DNA of 6,346 nt, from NCBI GenBank assembly GCA_013202935.1, contig JABMRG010000076.1:1-6346 (forward strand), given 5' to 3'. This document shows, piece after piece, positions 1-5,982 of this stretch. How positions within the stretch are numbered: the stretch's first letter is position 1; every line of letters starts with the position of its first letter. The stretch comes from Candidatus Omnitrophota bacterium. Its GTDB lineage: Bacteria; Omnitrophota; Gorgyraeia; JABMRG01. The notes under the pieces are model-generated. The model saw only the letters and a program-made list of their open reading frames with translations. It did not search any database and was not told where the DNA came from. The translations under genes were made by a program, and so were the position numbers.

Positions 1-2
1 AG

Positions 3-551
3 ATAGAAGAAGAGGTAGAGAAGATAACCGGTTGCAAGGTTCAGAAGTTTGTAGGCCTACTTTCAGAGATAAGAAGAGCTATCGAGAGTTATTATGAAGT
101 AGTTATTCCTGATATAGAGATAACAAAGCAGAAGTGCGTGCCACTCTTTATAGAAACCAATACATATAAAGGATTTGACCGCAGAAGAGCTATCAGATTC
201 AAGGCAAGCGTAGAAACACATTTCCCTATCAAAGAGTTGTATGAATATACTCAGACAAAGGACATAAGTGCTTGTGGCCTTTTGATAGAGTCTAAAAAGC
301 AGTTAAGGCTAGGCTCTTATCTGGTGTTGGAGCTAGATTTACCCAGAGAAGAGCATCCTTTTCCTATACCCTTACTGGCACAGATAGTAAGAATCGCCTC
401 ATTAAAGAATGGTAATTTTGATATTGGAATGGAGTTTATTAAGGTTTTTCAAGAGGACTTAAGACTTCTTATTCACCATGCCCATACCCAGGCTAATAAG
501 GCTGCCAAGGAACCCAGCAAGGGTCTACTTAACAAGAATACTGCCGCCTAA
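3..551 (+). CDS. MshEN-PilZ c-di-GMP effector protein, 5'-truncated by window edge
   Basis: The frame is open from the left edge, so the GTG at 138 is very likely an internal Val and the true start lies outside the window; 182 residues are visible. Visible residues 1-31 (EEVEKITGCKV, then SEIRRAIESYY) match the end of the MshEN/GspE N-terminal domain that precedes type II secretion and type IV pilus ATPases. Residues 59-165 form a PilZ domain with both c-di-GMP motifs: RxxxR (R61-R65) and DxSxxG (D87, S89, G92), followed by a beta-rich region ending GMEFIKV. There is no membrane segment or ATPase domain in view, and the C-terminus is a short Lys/Ala-rich tail. MshEN (in MshE) and PilZ are both known c-di-GMP binders, so I infer a cytoplasmic effector, perhaps acting on pili or secretion. 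The next gene makes c-di-GMP under riboswitch control, which fits. PilZ is certain by motif; MshEN rests on a fragment. Confidence 0.85.
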   Translation: MEEEVEKITGCKVQKFVGLLSEIRRAIESYYEVVIPDIEITKQKCVPLFIETNTYKGFDRRRAIRFKASVETHFPIKELYEYTQTKDISACGLLIESKKQLRLGSYLVLELDLPREEHPFPIPLLAQIVRIASLKNGNFDIGMEFIKVFQEDLRLLIHHAHTQANKAAKEPSKGLLNKNTAA

Positions 552-611
552 TATACAGCCCCTTCAAGGCCACCTGTAAGGATAAATATTTACCCTAATT
601 GGCTAGGCATC

Positions 612-639
612 TTGCCTTTTCAGAAATATGTGCTATATT
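612..639 (+). promoter_or_regulatory. Probable promoter of the riboswitch-cyclase transcript
   Basis: A TTGCCT -35-like box (612-617) is followed after 16 nt by TATATT (634-639). TGC directly before it gives an extended -10. Transcription would start near 646, about 20 nt before the first riboswitch helix, which is where a promoter for this leader is expected. Read-through from the PilZ gene is not excluded: the only hairpin in the gap ahead is AGGCA/TGCCT (605-617), with a short T run that overlaps the -35 box. Confidence 0.5.
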
Positions 640-667
640 TTAAGTAGAGAGAATGATAGACAAGGGG

Positions 668-793
668 CTAAGCTTTGAAAAAGGCAAACCAGGGGTAACT
701 TTGGGACGCAAAGCCACCTATCCCTAAAGAAGCAAAAAGAACTTATTTATAAATTATGTGATACGGGGACAGAGGAGCTACCGGAGACTTTAG
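668..793 (+). promoter_or_regulatory. Cyclic di-GMP-I (GEMM-I) riboswitch aptamer
   Basis: The conserved core is present: GGCAAACC (683-690) and GGGACGCAAAGCC (703-715). Between them is a hairpin, CCAGGG/CTTTGG (689-694 with 699-704), capped by a GTAA GNRA tetraloop (695-698). The second arm has a tetraloop-receptor-like element, CCTAAA (723-728) opposite TACGG (762-766). It also has outer pairs CCT (717-719) with AGG (773-775), which replace the CGG/CCG of typical members and so support real pairing. The 3' side GACAG...GCTACCG (769-783 region) fits the family end. A closing helix can form between 668-676 and 785-793: five pairs, one C/C mismatch, then three pairs. The base before GCAAACC is G683, as in c-di-GMP binders, rather than the A of cGAMP-sensing variants. 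The apical part of the second arm (729-761) is A/T-rich and weakly paired. It lies directly before a terminator and a diguanylate cyclase gene. Confidence 0.93.
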
Positions 794-804
794 TAGTGCT
801 ATAT

Positions 805-842
805 AACCCCTAAGGCAGTCAAAGCTTGCCTTAGGGGTTTTT
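805..842 (+). terminator. Intrinsic terminator, riboswitch expression platform
   Basis: AACCCCTAAGGCA (805-817) pairs perfectly with TGCCTTAGGGGTT (827-839) around a 9-nt loop, and TTTTT (838-842) follows. It sits between the aptamer and the cyclase's Shine-Dalgarno, so it would stop the transcript before the coding region. Loop and stem bases 819-827 are also a perfect 9-bp complement of 670-678 at the 5' base of the aptamer, giving a candidate antiterminator. Confidence 0.92.
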
Positions 843-852
843 GCTTAAAAGT

Positions 853-863
853 GAGGGGGTGAT
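853..863 (+). promoter_or_regulatory. Strong Shine-Dalgarno fixing the cyclase start at 868
   Basis: GAGGGGGTGAT differs by one base from the full anti-16S complement (AGGAGGTGAT) and is correctly spaced from ATG 868-870. It rules against the in-frame TTG at 841, which lies in the terminator T-run and has no ribosome site of its own. Confidence 0.85.
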
Positions 864-867
864 TGAG

Positions 868-1896
868 ATGAAGTGCCAAATATGCAATAAGTTTGTTAGC
901 CCGGAATATGAAGAGAATAAGCACTACTGCCAGGGGCACCCATACATTGAGCATCTAAAACTTAATCAAAGACTGCATGATGGTATAGAAGAACATAAGA
1001 CAAACAAGATATTAGTAGCAGATGACGAGAAAGATGTTCTTAATATGCTCGATGAGCTTCTATCAAAGGCAGGTTACCAGGTATTTAAGGCATCAGATGG
1101 CGTAGAGGCTATTATGAAGACTAAGGAGGTAATGCCGCATATGATCATTCTTGATATAGGCCTGCCGGTTGTGGATGGTTTTGAGGTAAAGAAACGGCTG
1201 AATAAGGAAGATACAACAGCCTGTATACCGCTTATATTTTTAAGTGGTAGAGATACTACACCAGATAAGGTAAGGGGCCTTGGGCTCAATGTCGATGATT
1301 ATATTACAAAGCCTTATTCTACAAATGAGCTATTGGCGCGGGTAGAGTCAGTATTGAGCAGAAGAAGGTTTTATGAAGAGATATCAATGAAGGATAACCT
1401 TACGGGACTATATAATAGACACTTCTTAAACAAAAAGATTAATCTCTTCTTTCAGATGGCAAAGATGTTTGACAGGCAGTTTTCAGTTGCTATGATAGAT
1501 GTAACAAACTTTAAGTCCATAAATGATAGATACGGGCACGTTACTGGTGACCATGTTCTAACCAGGATCTCAAGGTTTATGAAAGATAGCTTCAGGCAGA
1601 ATGATATTATAACAAGGTATGGAGGCGATGAGTTTGCGGTTATATTGCCTGATACAGACCGAGAAGCTGCGGAAATGGCTCTTAGCAAGCTCAGGCTAAA
1701 GATGAAGGAGGGAATAGTTTTATCAAAGCACCAGCGTGAAAAGGTAGCTATTACTATAAGCATAGGTGTTACAGAATACCACGATGCCTATGTAGGCTCT
1801 AAGCAGATGCTTGAGGCAGCAGACGAGAAGATGTATAAGTGTAAAAGGCTCCAGCACTTTTCGCTATTTCCTAAGAATCTGCTCAGGAGCGCGTAA
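868..1896 (+). CDS. Response-regulator diguanylate cyclase (receiver-GGDEF)
   Basis: A 342-residue soluble protein that condenses two GTP into c-di-GMP when activated through its receiver domain, as in PleD/WspR-type cyclases. Residues 1-24 have CxxC (C3, C6) and CxxH (C21, H24), a possible zinc knuckle. The receiver spans about 47-165: acidic pocket D52/D53, phosphoacceptor D96 in ILDIGLP, S126, and K148 in TKPY. The GGDEF domain spans about 174-335. It has metal-binding D211, guanine-binding N219 and D228 at the spacing of PleD D327/N335/D344, the signature GGDEF at 252-256, and SIGV at about 308-311. RQND (243-246), five residues before GGDEF, is an intact I-site for product inhibition. 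There is no output DNA-binding or EAL domain, and no partner kinase is visible. The start is ATG 868, set by the Shine-Dalgarno. The transcript leader is a c-di-GMP riboswitch with a terminator, so both synthesis and activity should respond to product. Confidence 0.95.
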   Translation: MKCQICNKFVSPEYEENKHYCQGHPYIEHLKLNQRLHDGIEEHKTNKILVADDEKDVLNMLDELLSKAGYQVFKASDGVEAIMKTKEVMPHMIILDIGLPVVDGFEVKKRLNKEDTTACIPLIFLSGRDTTPDKVRGLGLNVDDYITKPYSTNELLARVESVLSRRRFYEEISMKDNLTGLYNRHFLNKKINLFFQMAKMFDRQFSVAMIDVTNFKSINDRYGHVTGDHVLTRISRFMKDSFRQNDIITRYGGDEFAVILPDTDREAAEMALSKLRLKMKEGIVLSKHQREKVAITISIGVTEYHDAYVGSKQMLEAADEKMYKCKRLQHFSLFPKNLLRSA

Positions 1897-1925
1897 AAGT
1901 ATAGGTATTTTTAGCAAGGGGACGC

Positions 1926-1963
1926 TATAAGCATGGGGACAGTAAACTGTCCCCATGCTTATA
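1926..1963 (+). repeat. Perfect palindrome, REP/MITE-like or transcript-end hairpin
   Basis: TATAAGCATGGGGACAGT (1926-1943) and its exact reverse complement (1946-1963) are separated by AA. The core GGGGACAGT/ACTGTCCCC resembles short palindromes I recall as being dispersed in many bacterial genomes, some linked to REP-associated (Y1) transposases; that is memory, not a search. A near copy of part of the left arm, GCAAGGGGAC, lies at 1914-1923. No strong T-run follows, so it is not a textbook terminator, although it could still end or protect the cyclase mRNA. Confidence 0.75.
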
Positions 1964-2012
1964 TTGCTTTATTCTGATTTTATCCGCTATCTCTCTTCCG
2001 GGCTCTTTTTCC

Positions 2013-2041
2013 TTGAAAAAAAGGAATAGAAGGCATATAAT
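2013..2041 (+). promoter_or_regulatory. Near-consensus sigma70-type promoter for the antiporter
   Basis: TTGAAA (2013-2018), a 17-nt spacer and TATAAT (2036-2041) match the consensus in 11 of 12 positions at ideal spacing. The start point would be near 2048, giving a leader of about 57 nt to ATG 2105. That leader contains a terminator-like hairpin almost immediately. Confidence 0.75.
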
Positions 2042-2057
2042 AAAAATGCTGATGACT

Positions 2058-2082
2058 CCTACTAGTATTAGTAGGCTTTTTT
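2058..2082 (+). terminator. Terminator-like hairpin in the antiporter leader
   Basis: CCTACTA (2058-2064) and TAGTAGG (2069-2075) form a perfect 7-bp stem with a GTAT loop, followed by C and six T, then ATTTT. It may end transcripts arriving from the cyclase. Because it lies downstream of the predicted antiporter start point (near 2048), it may instead attenuate the antiporter transcript itself. Confidence 0.75.
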
Positions 2083-2104
2083 ATTTTAATGAAAGGCACA
2101 GAAG

Positions 2105-3793
2105 ATGCTTGAGTATTTAGCACATATATTAGAAAAGATATCCTTTCTCCACCTAAATGCGTTGCTTATTTTGGGACTGGCACTGTTTGGTGGTGTGGTA
2201 GGTGGGCGTATTTTTCAGAAGCTTCGGATCCCCCAGGTTGTAGGCTATATAATAATAGGTATTGTAATCGGCCACTCAGGCTTTAAGCTAATAAACGATG
2301 ATATAATAAAAGCGCTTGATCCCTTTACCTATTTTGCCTTAGGGCTAATAGGTTTTATGGTAGGAGGCGAGCTGAAAAAAGAAGTATTTAAAAAGTATGG
2401 AAGGCAGCTTATATATATTTTATTGTGCGAAGGAATCGCGCCTTTTATACTTGTTACGATTTTTGCAGGTATTGCCGGTAGTATCTTATTTAGCCCTTCA
2501 CCATTTATATGGGCACTGGCACTTTTGCTGGGCGCTATCGCATCTGCTACTGACCCAGCTACAACTACTTCTGTTTTAAAAGAATATAAAACTCGCGGGC
2601 CCCTGACTTCAACTATTCTTGGCATCGTAGCCTTGGACGATGGTTTAGCATTATTACTATTTGCCATTGCATCCAGCATAGCAAGCATACTTATTGGCCA
2701 GGGTCATGCCATAGGAAATATATTACATGCCTTATATGAGATAGGTGGGGCGATAGGTATCGGTATTGTATCAGGCCTATTTTTAAGCAATACTCTCAGG
2801 CGTTACGTGGAGAAGGAAAAGATACTGGTATTTTCTATCGGCATGGTGCTTCTGATCACAGGGCTGTCTCTGGCAGCAGGCGTTAGCATGCTTTTGGCAG
2901 TCATGACGTTAGGTGTTGTAACTGTCAATACCATACCCAAGAAAAGCAAAGAAGCTTTTAGCCTGGTCGAGGGTTTTGCCCCTCCGATATATGTCTTATT
3001 TTTCGTTCTTGTCGGAGCAAAGCTGCAGTTGGACCATATGACAAAACCCGTTCTCTGCCTCGTGTTTATTTATCTTGTTTGCGGTATGGGCGGCAAAGCT
3101 ATAGGTTCAAAGATCGGAGCTCATATTTCAAAAGCTGCAACCTCAGTAAAAAAATATTTACCATTTTCCCTCTTTAGCCAGGCAGGAATAGCCATAGGTT
3201 TATCTATACTAGCGGCTCATCATTTTCCAGCTAATATAGGTAATACGCTGATCGTTATTATAGCTGCCACAACCTTTATTACTCAACTCTTAGGGCCGTC
3301 ATTCACCAAGCTTGCAGTTACAAAGGCACAGGAGACAGGTTTAAATATTACAGAGGAAGATATATTACAAAATGCCAAAGCTGGGGATTTTATGGATAAA
3401 AACCCCCCGCTTATATATGAGAATACAAAGCTTTCAGATATCCTGGAGACTTTCAGCAAATATGATAATTTATATTACCCAGTTATAGATAAGGAGAAAA
3501 GGTTACGCGGAATAATAACAATAGAAGGCATAAGGCAGACTTTTTTGGAAACAGGGGTAGGGGGCCTTATATTAGCTCATGATTTAATGGAGCCAGTACA
3601 CGCTAGTGCCCATGCAGATATGCCAATGCCTGAAGTGAAGGATGTCTTAAATAGGCATGATACCGAGTATCTGCCTATTGTAGATGTTTCGGGTAGGATA
3701 GAAGGTTTTATCGAAAAAAAGAAACTTAACAAGATAATATCCACCAAAATCCTAGAGCTGGAAAAGCAGGCCGCTAGCCTTGAAACAACTTAA
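2105..3793 (+). CDS. Cation:proton antiporter with C-terminal CBS pair
   Basis: A 562-residue inner-membrane exchanger of the CPA superfamily (Na_H_Exchanger fold) that likely swaps Na+ or K+ for H+. Residues 1-400 carry roughly a dozen hydrophobic segments. The early helix motif RIPQVVGYIIIGIVIG (41-56) is typical of the family. The unwound-helix motif ATDPAT is at 148-153, and the ion-binding helix ALDDGLAL has adjacent D178 and D179. A double Asp at this place is usual in electrogenic exchangers, which is an inference here. FFVLVGAKL (299-307) and SQAGIAIGLS (358-367) are conserved late-helix stretches. A cytoplasmic tail holds two CBS repeats, about 427-488 (YYPVIDKEKRLRGIITIEGI) and about 491-548 (YLPIVDVSGRIEGFI). 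CBS pairs often bind adenine nucleotides and gate transport. The start ATG 2105 has AAAGG 8 nt upstream; translation ends at tandem TAATAA. Ion specificity cannot be told. Confidence 0.9.
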   Translation: MLEYLAHILEKISFLHLNALLILGLALFGGVVGGRIFQKLRIPQVVGYIIIGIVIGHSGFKLINDDIIKALDPFTYFALGLIGFMVGGELKKEVFKKYGRQLIYILLCEGIAPFILVTIFAGIAGSILFSPSPFIWALALLLGAIASATDPATTTSVLKEYKTRGPLTSTILGIVALDDGLALLLFAIASSIASILIGQGHAIGNILHALYEIGGAIGIGIVSGLFLSNTLRRYVEKEKILVFSIGMVLLITGLSLAAGVSMLLAVMTLGVVTVNTIPKKSKEAFSLVEGFAPPIYVLFFVLVGAKLQLDHMTKPVLCLVFIYLVCGMGGKAIGSKIGAHISKAATSVKKYLPFSLFSQAGIAIGLSILAAHHFPANIGNTLIVIIAATTFITQLLGPSFTKLAVTKAQETGLNITEEDILQNAKAGDFMDKNPPLIYENTKLSDILETFSKYDNLYYPVIDKEKRLRGIITIEGIRQTFLETGVGGLILAHDLMEPVHASAHADMPMPEVKDVLNRHDTEYLPIVDVSGRIEGFIEKKKLNKIISTKILELEKQAASLETT

Positions 3794-3837
3794 TAAAATA
3801 CCAGCCTTTTTATAGGCTACCGAATTCAATCTTTTCC

Positions 3838-3866
3838 TTGACAGTGCTTAGATAATGTAGTACTAT
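3838..3866 (+). promoter_or_regulatory. Promoter for hflKC
   Basis: A perfect TTGACA -35 (3838-3843) is followed, after 17 nt, by TACTAT (3861-3866, four of six consensus bases). Transcription would start near 3873, about 30 nt before the hflK ATG. The leader is A-rich, with only a weak purine-rich ribosome site (GAAAGAAG at 3892-3899). Confidence 0.65.
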
Positions 3867-3904
3867 AACCAAACCACAAACAACTAATTAAGAAAGAAGA
3901 AAAC

Positions 3905-4918
3905 ATGGATTTCGATAATTCCCCTTTTCAGGGGCCGTTTAACCCAGAGGACATAATAAAGCGAGGAAAGCAACAGTTACCTAATCTTGCAAAATATCTT
4001 CCCCTGGGTATTATCGCCTTCTTCATTATTATAGCTATGTTTTCAAGCTTCTATTCTGTTGGCCCTGACGAAGTCGGAGTTATACGGCGCTTTGGCAAGT
4101 ATGTACGCACAACCAACCCGGGTCTTCATGTTAAGCTACCTTTCGGAGTTGAAAAAGCAAGCAAGGTTAAGGTTAAATATATCTTCAAGGAAGAGTTTGG
4201 ATTTCGTACAGTCCAGGCAGGTGTAGTAACAAAATATTCTACAAAGCAATATTTTGATGAATCCCTGATGCTGACAGGCGATTTGAACGTGCTTATAGTT
4301 GAGTGGATTGTTCAGTTTAAAGTAAAGGACCCTGTAAAGCTTCTCTTCAAGATAAGGGATCCGAGGGCAACAATAAGGTCAATATCAGAAGCTGTTATGA
4401 GGCAGGTTGTAGGGGATAACTCTGTTAGCGAGGTCTTAACCACAAGAAGGGTTGAGATAAATATGGCGGTTGAGGACAAGCTGCAGGAGATATTAGACTC
4501 ATATGACAGCGGCATACAGATTGTCACAGTTAAATTACAGGATGTAAATCCCCCTGATCCGGTAAAGCCTTCCTTTAACGAGGTAAATGAGGCGAAGCAG
4601 GAGAAGGAGAAGGTTATAAATCAGGCATGGGAGGCCTACAATAAAGCTATACCAGCAGCAAGAGGCACAGCAGAAAAGACCATTAAAAAAGCAGAAGGTT
4701 ATGAGCTCAATAGAGTAAACAAGGCAAAAGGAGATGCTGCTAAGTTTATAGCGACGTACCAGGCGTATAAAGATGCTAAAGATGTTACAAGGAAAAGGCT
4801 TTATCTTGAGGCTATGACTGATATCATTCCCAAGGCAGGTGCAAAATATATTATTGACCCTAGCCAGAAAGGCATCCTACCTTTGCTTAGGCTGGATAGA
4901 GAGGTCCAGAGCCAATGA
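3905..4918 (+). CDS. hflK: FtsH protease activity modulator HflK
   Basis: A 337-residue SPFH/prohibitin-family protein. With HflC it forms a large inner-membrane assembly around the FtsH AAA protease and modulates quality control of membrane proteins. The N-terminal cytoplasmic stretch includes NPEDIIKRGKQQL (13-25), the usual HflK lead-in. One membrane helix spans about 33-50. The periplasmic SPFH domain starts at SVGPDEVGVIRRFGKY (51-66) and contains LTGDLNVL (123-130) and KVKDPVK (139-145), matching the family's MLTGDEN...VKDP region. A charged Lys/Glu/Ala-rich coiled-coil follows (about 225-300). It is shorter than E. coli HflK (419) and lacks the Gly-rich N-terminus and long C-terminal tail. 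Its stop overlaps the hflC start (ATGA), the normal coupled arrangement. Identification is firm. Confidence 0.95.
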   Translation: MDFDNSPFQGPFNPEDIIKRGKQQLPNLAKYLPLGIIAFFIIIAMFSSFYSVGPDEVGVIRRFGKYVRTTNPGLHVKLPFGVEKASKVKVKYIFKEEFGFRTVQAGVVTKYSTKQYFDESLMLTGDLNVLIVEWIVQFKVKDPVKLLFKIRDPRATIRSISEAVMRQVVGDNSVSEVLTTRRVEINMAVEDKLQEILDSYDSGIQIVTVKLQDVNPPDPVKPSFNEVNEAKQEKEKVINQAWEAYNKAIPAARGTAEKTIKKAEGYELNRVNKAKGDAAKFIATYQAYKDAKDVTRKRLYLEAMTDIIPKAGAKYIIDPSQKGILPLLRLDREVQSQ

Positions 4919-5883
4919 AGACGCAAAAGCTCATATCCCTAATAGCAGCACTGGCTGTAATTATAATAGTATTTTTTGCAAGCGGTGCGCTGTATATAGT
5001 AGATGAGACCAAGCAGGTAGTAATAACACAGTTTGGCGAACCGATAGGAAAACCTATAACTGAGGCCGGCCTTCATTTCAAAATACCTATAATAAGGCAG
5101 GCAAACTATTTTGAAAAGCGCATATTGCAATGGGATGGCGATCCTAACCAGATACCCACTAAAGATAAAAGATACATATGGGTAGATACTACTGCCCGCT
5201 GGCGCATAGTAGACCCTTTAAAGTTTTTACAGTCTGTTACGAATGAGCTAGGCGCGCACGCAAGGCTTGATGACATAGTTGATTCAGCTACCAGAGATTT
5301 TGTTACCAATCATAACCTTGTTGAGGCTGTGAGAAATACTAACCGCCTGCTTGATGAAGCAAGCGCTAAGGATAAAGATGCTGATGAGGACTTAGTTTTT
5401 GCGGCTGAAGAGCTTGAGAAGATAAACGTAGGAAGAGAAGACCTTACGCGTGGAATACTTGAAGAGGCGTCAAAGATAGTCCCGCAGTATGGAATAGAGC
5501 TTATAGACGTACGCATAAAAAGGATAAACTACGTAAAAGATGTCCAGATTAAGGTGTTTGAGAGGATGATCTCAGAAAGAAAGCGTGCTGCTGAGAGATA
5601 CCGCTCAGAAGGCCAGGGTAAAAGAGCTGAAATTGAAGGGCAGATGGAAAAAGAGTTAAACCAGATAAGTTCTGAAGCCTACAAGGTAGCTGAGGAGATA
5701 AAGGGTAAAGCTGATGCTGAGGCTATCAAAATATACGCAGATGCATATAATAGAGATCCTGAATTCTACGGTTTTATAAAAACCTTAGATACCTACCGCA
5801 ATACCATTGATAAAGGTACCACCATTATACTTAGTACTGACAGCGAATACTACGAATACCTAAAAGACATTAAAGGCAATTAG
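4915..5883 (+). CDS. hflC: FtsH protease activity modulator HflC
   Basis: A 322-residue partner of HflK in the membrane-anchored SPFH complex that surrounds FtsH. The signal-anchor helix is at about 7-27. The SPFH domain has VITQFGEPIG (36-45) and the hallmark EAGLHFKIPII (50-60), then TKDKRYIWVD (82-91). IELIDVRIKRI (194-204) and ERKRAAERYRSEGQGKRAEI (221-240) lead into the coiled coil. The C-terminus DPEFYGFIKTLDTY...LSTDSEYYEYLK parallels the E. coli HflC ending (DPDFYAFIRSL...SPDSDFFRYMK). An acidic segment at about 146-182 sits where E. coli HflC also has an extra loop, so it is not unusual. Translation is probably coupled to hflK through the 4-nt ATGA overlap, and no separate Shine-Dalgarno was apparent. 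A terminator-like hairpin follows the stop. Confidence 0.95.
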   Translation: MKTQKLISLIAALAVIIIVFFASGALYIVDETKQVVITQFGEPIGKPITEAGLHFKIPIIRQANYFEKRILQWDGDPNQIPTKDKRYIWVDTTARWRIVDPLKFLQSVTNELGAHARLDDIVDSATRDFVTNHNLVEAVRNTNRLLDEASAKDKDADEDLVFAAEELEKINVGREDLTRGILEEASKIVPQYGIELIDVRIKRINYVKDVQIKVFERMISERKRAAERYRSEGQGKRAEIEGQMEKELNQISSEAYKVAEEIKGKADAEAIKIYADAYNRDPEFYGFIKTLDTYRNTIDKGTTIILSTDSEYYEYLKDIKGN

Positions 5884-5923
5884 TGCCTTTACGTGCCCCG
5901 TTTACAAGAGGGTAAACTACACC

Positions 5924-5965
5924 ATCCTTCTATTGGCGTTTTAGTTGACCATAAGAAGGATTTTT
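5924..5965 (+). terminator. Probable terminator after hflC, in the fusA leader
   Basis: ATCCTTCT (5924-5931) pairs with AGAAGGAT (5954-5961). The 22-nt loop can pair further (TGG 5934-5936 with CCA 5949-5951), and TTTTTG follows. It lies 40 nt after the hflC stop and ends 8 nt before the fusA Shine-Dalgarno. It could be a simple operon terminator or a regulatory hairpin for fusA. The loop is long for a classic terminator. Confidence 0.6.
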
Positions 5966-5982
5966 GTTTAATAGGAGAAAAC

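Noticed and set aside
138..551. A 137-residue protein starting at GTG 138
   Set aside because: The same frame is open to the left edge and its upstream residues resemble a known domain (MshEN), so GTG 138 is most likely an internal valine codon. No Shine-Dalgarno precedes it.
605..620. AGGCA/TGCCT hairpin with TTTT as a terminator for the PilZ gene
   Set aside because: The stem is five pairs with a 3-nt loop and overlaps the proposed -35 box; too weak to call.
765..772. GGGGACAG in the riboswitch matches the core of the 1926-1963 palindrome
   Set aside because: Only eight bases are shared, and in the riboswitch they are explained by pairing and family-conserved positions; probably chance.
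1074..1289. Minus-strand and alternate-frame open frames inside the cyclase, antiporter, hflK and hflC
   Set aside because: They lie wholly within well-supported genes in other frames and show no domain, ribosome site or promoter of their own.
2006..2026. TTCCTT/AAGGAA hairpin before the antiporter
   Set aside because: Six mostly A/T pairs overlapping the -35 region; better explained as promoter sequence.
2046..2120. Short upstream frame (24 codons) starting MLMTPTS and overlapping the antiporter start
   Set aside because: It would be leaderless or nearly so, has no ribosome site, and has no composition typical of a leader peptide for attenuation.
3803..3818. AGCCT/AGGCT hairpin after the antiporter stop
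   Set aside because: A five-pair stem with no T-run after it; not supportable as an intrinsic terminator, though it could mark the transcript end.
5350..5460. Acidic segment in HflC (residues about 146-182) as a lineage-specific insertion
   Set aside because: E. coli HflC has an extra loop in the same place, so this is family-typical.
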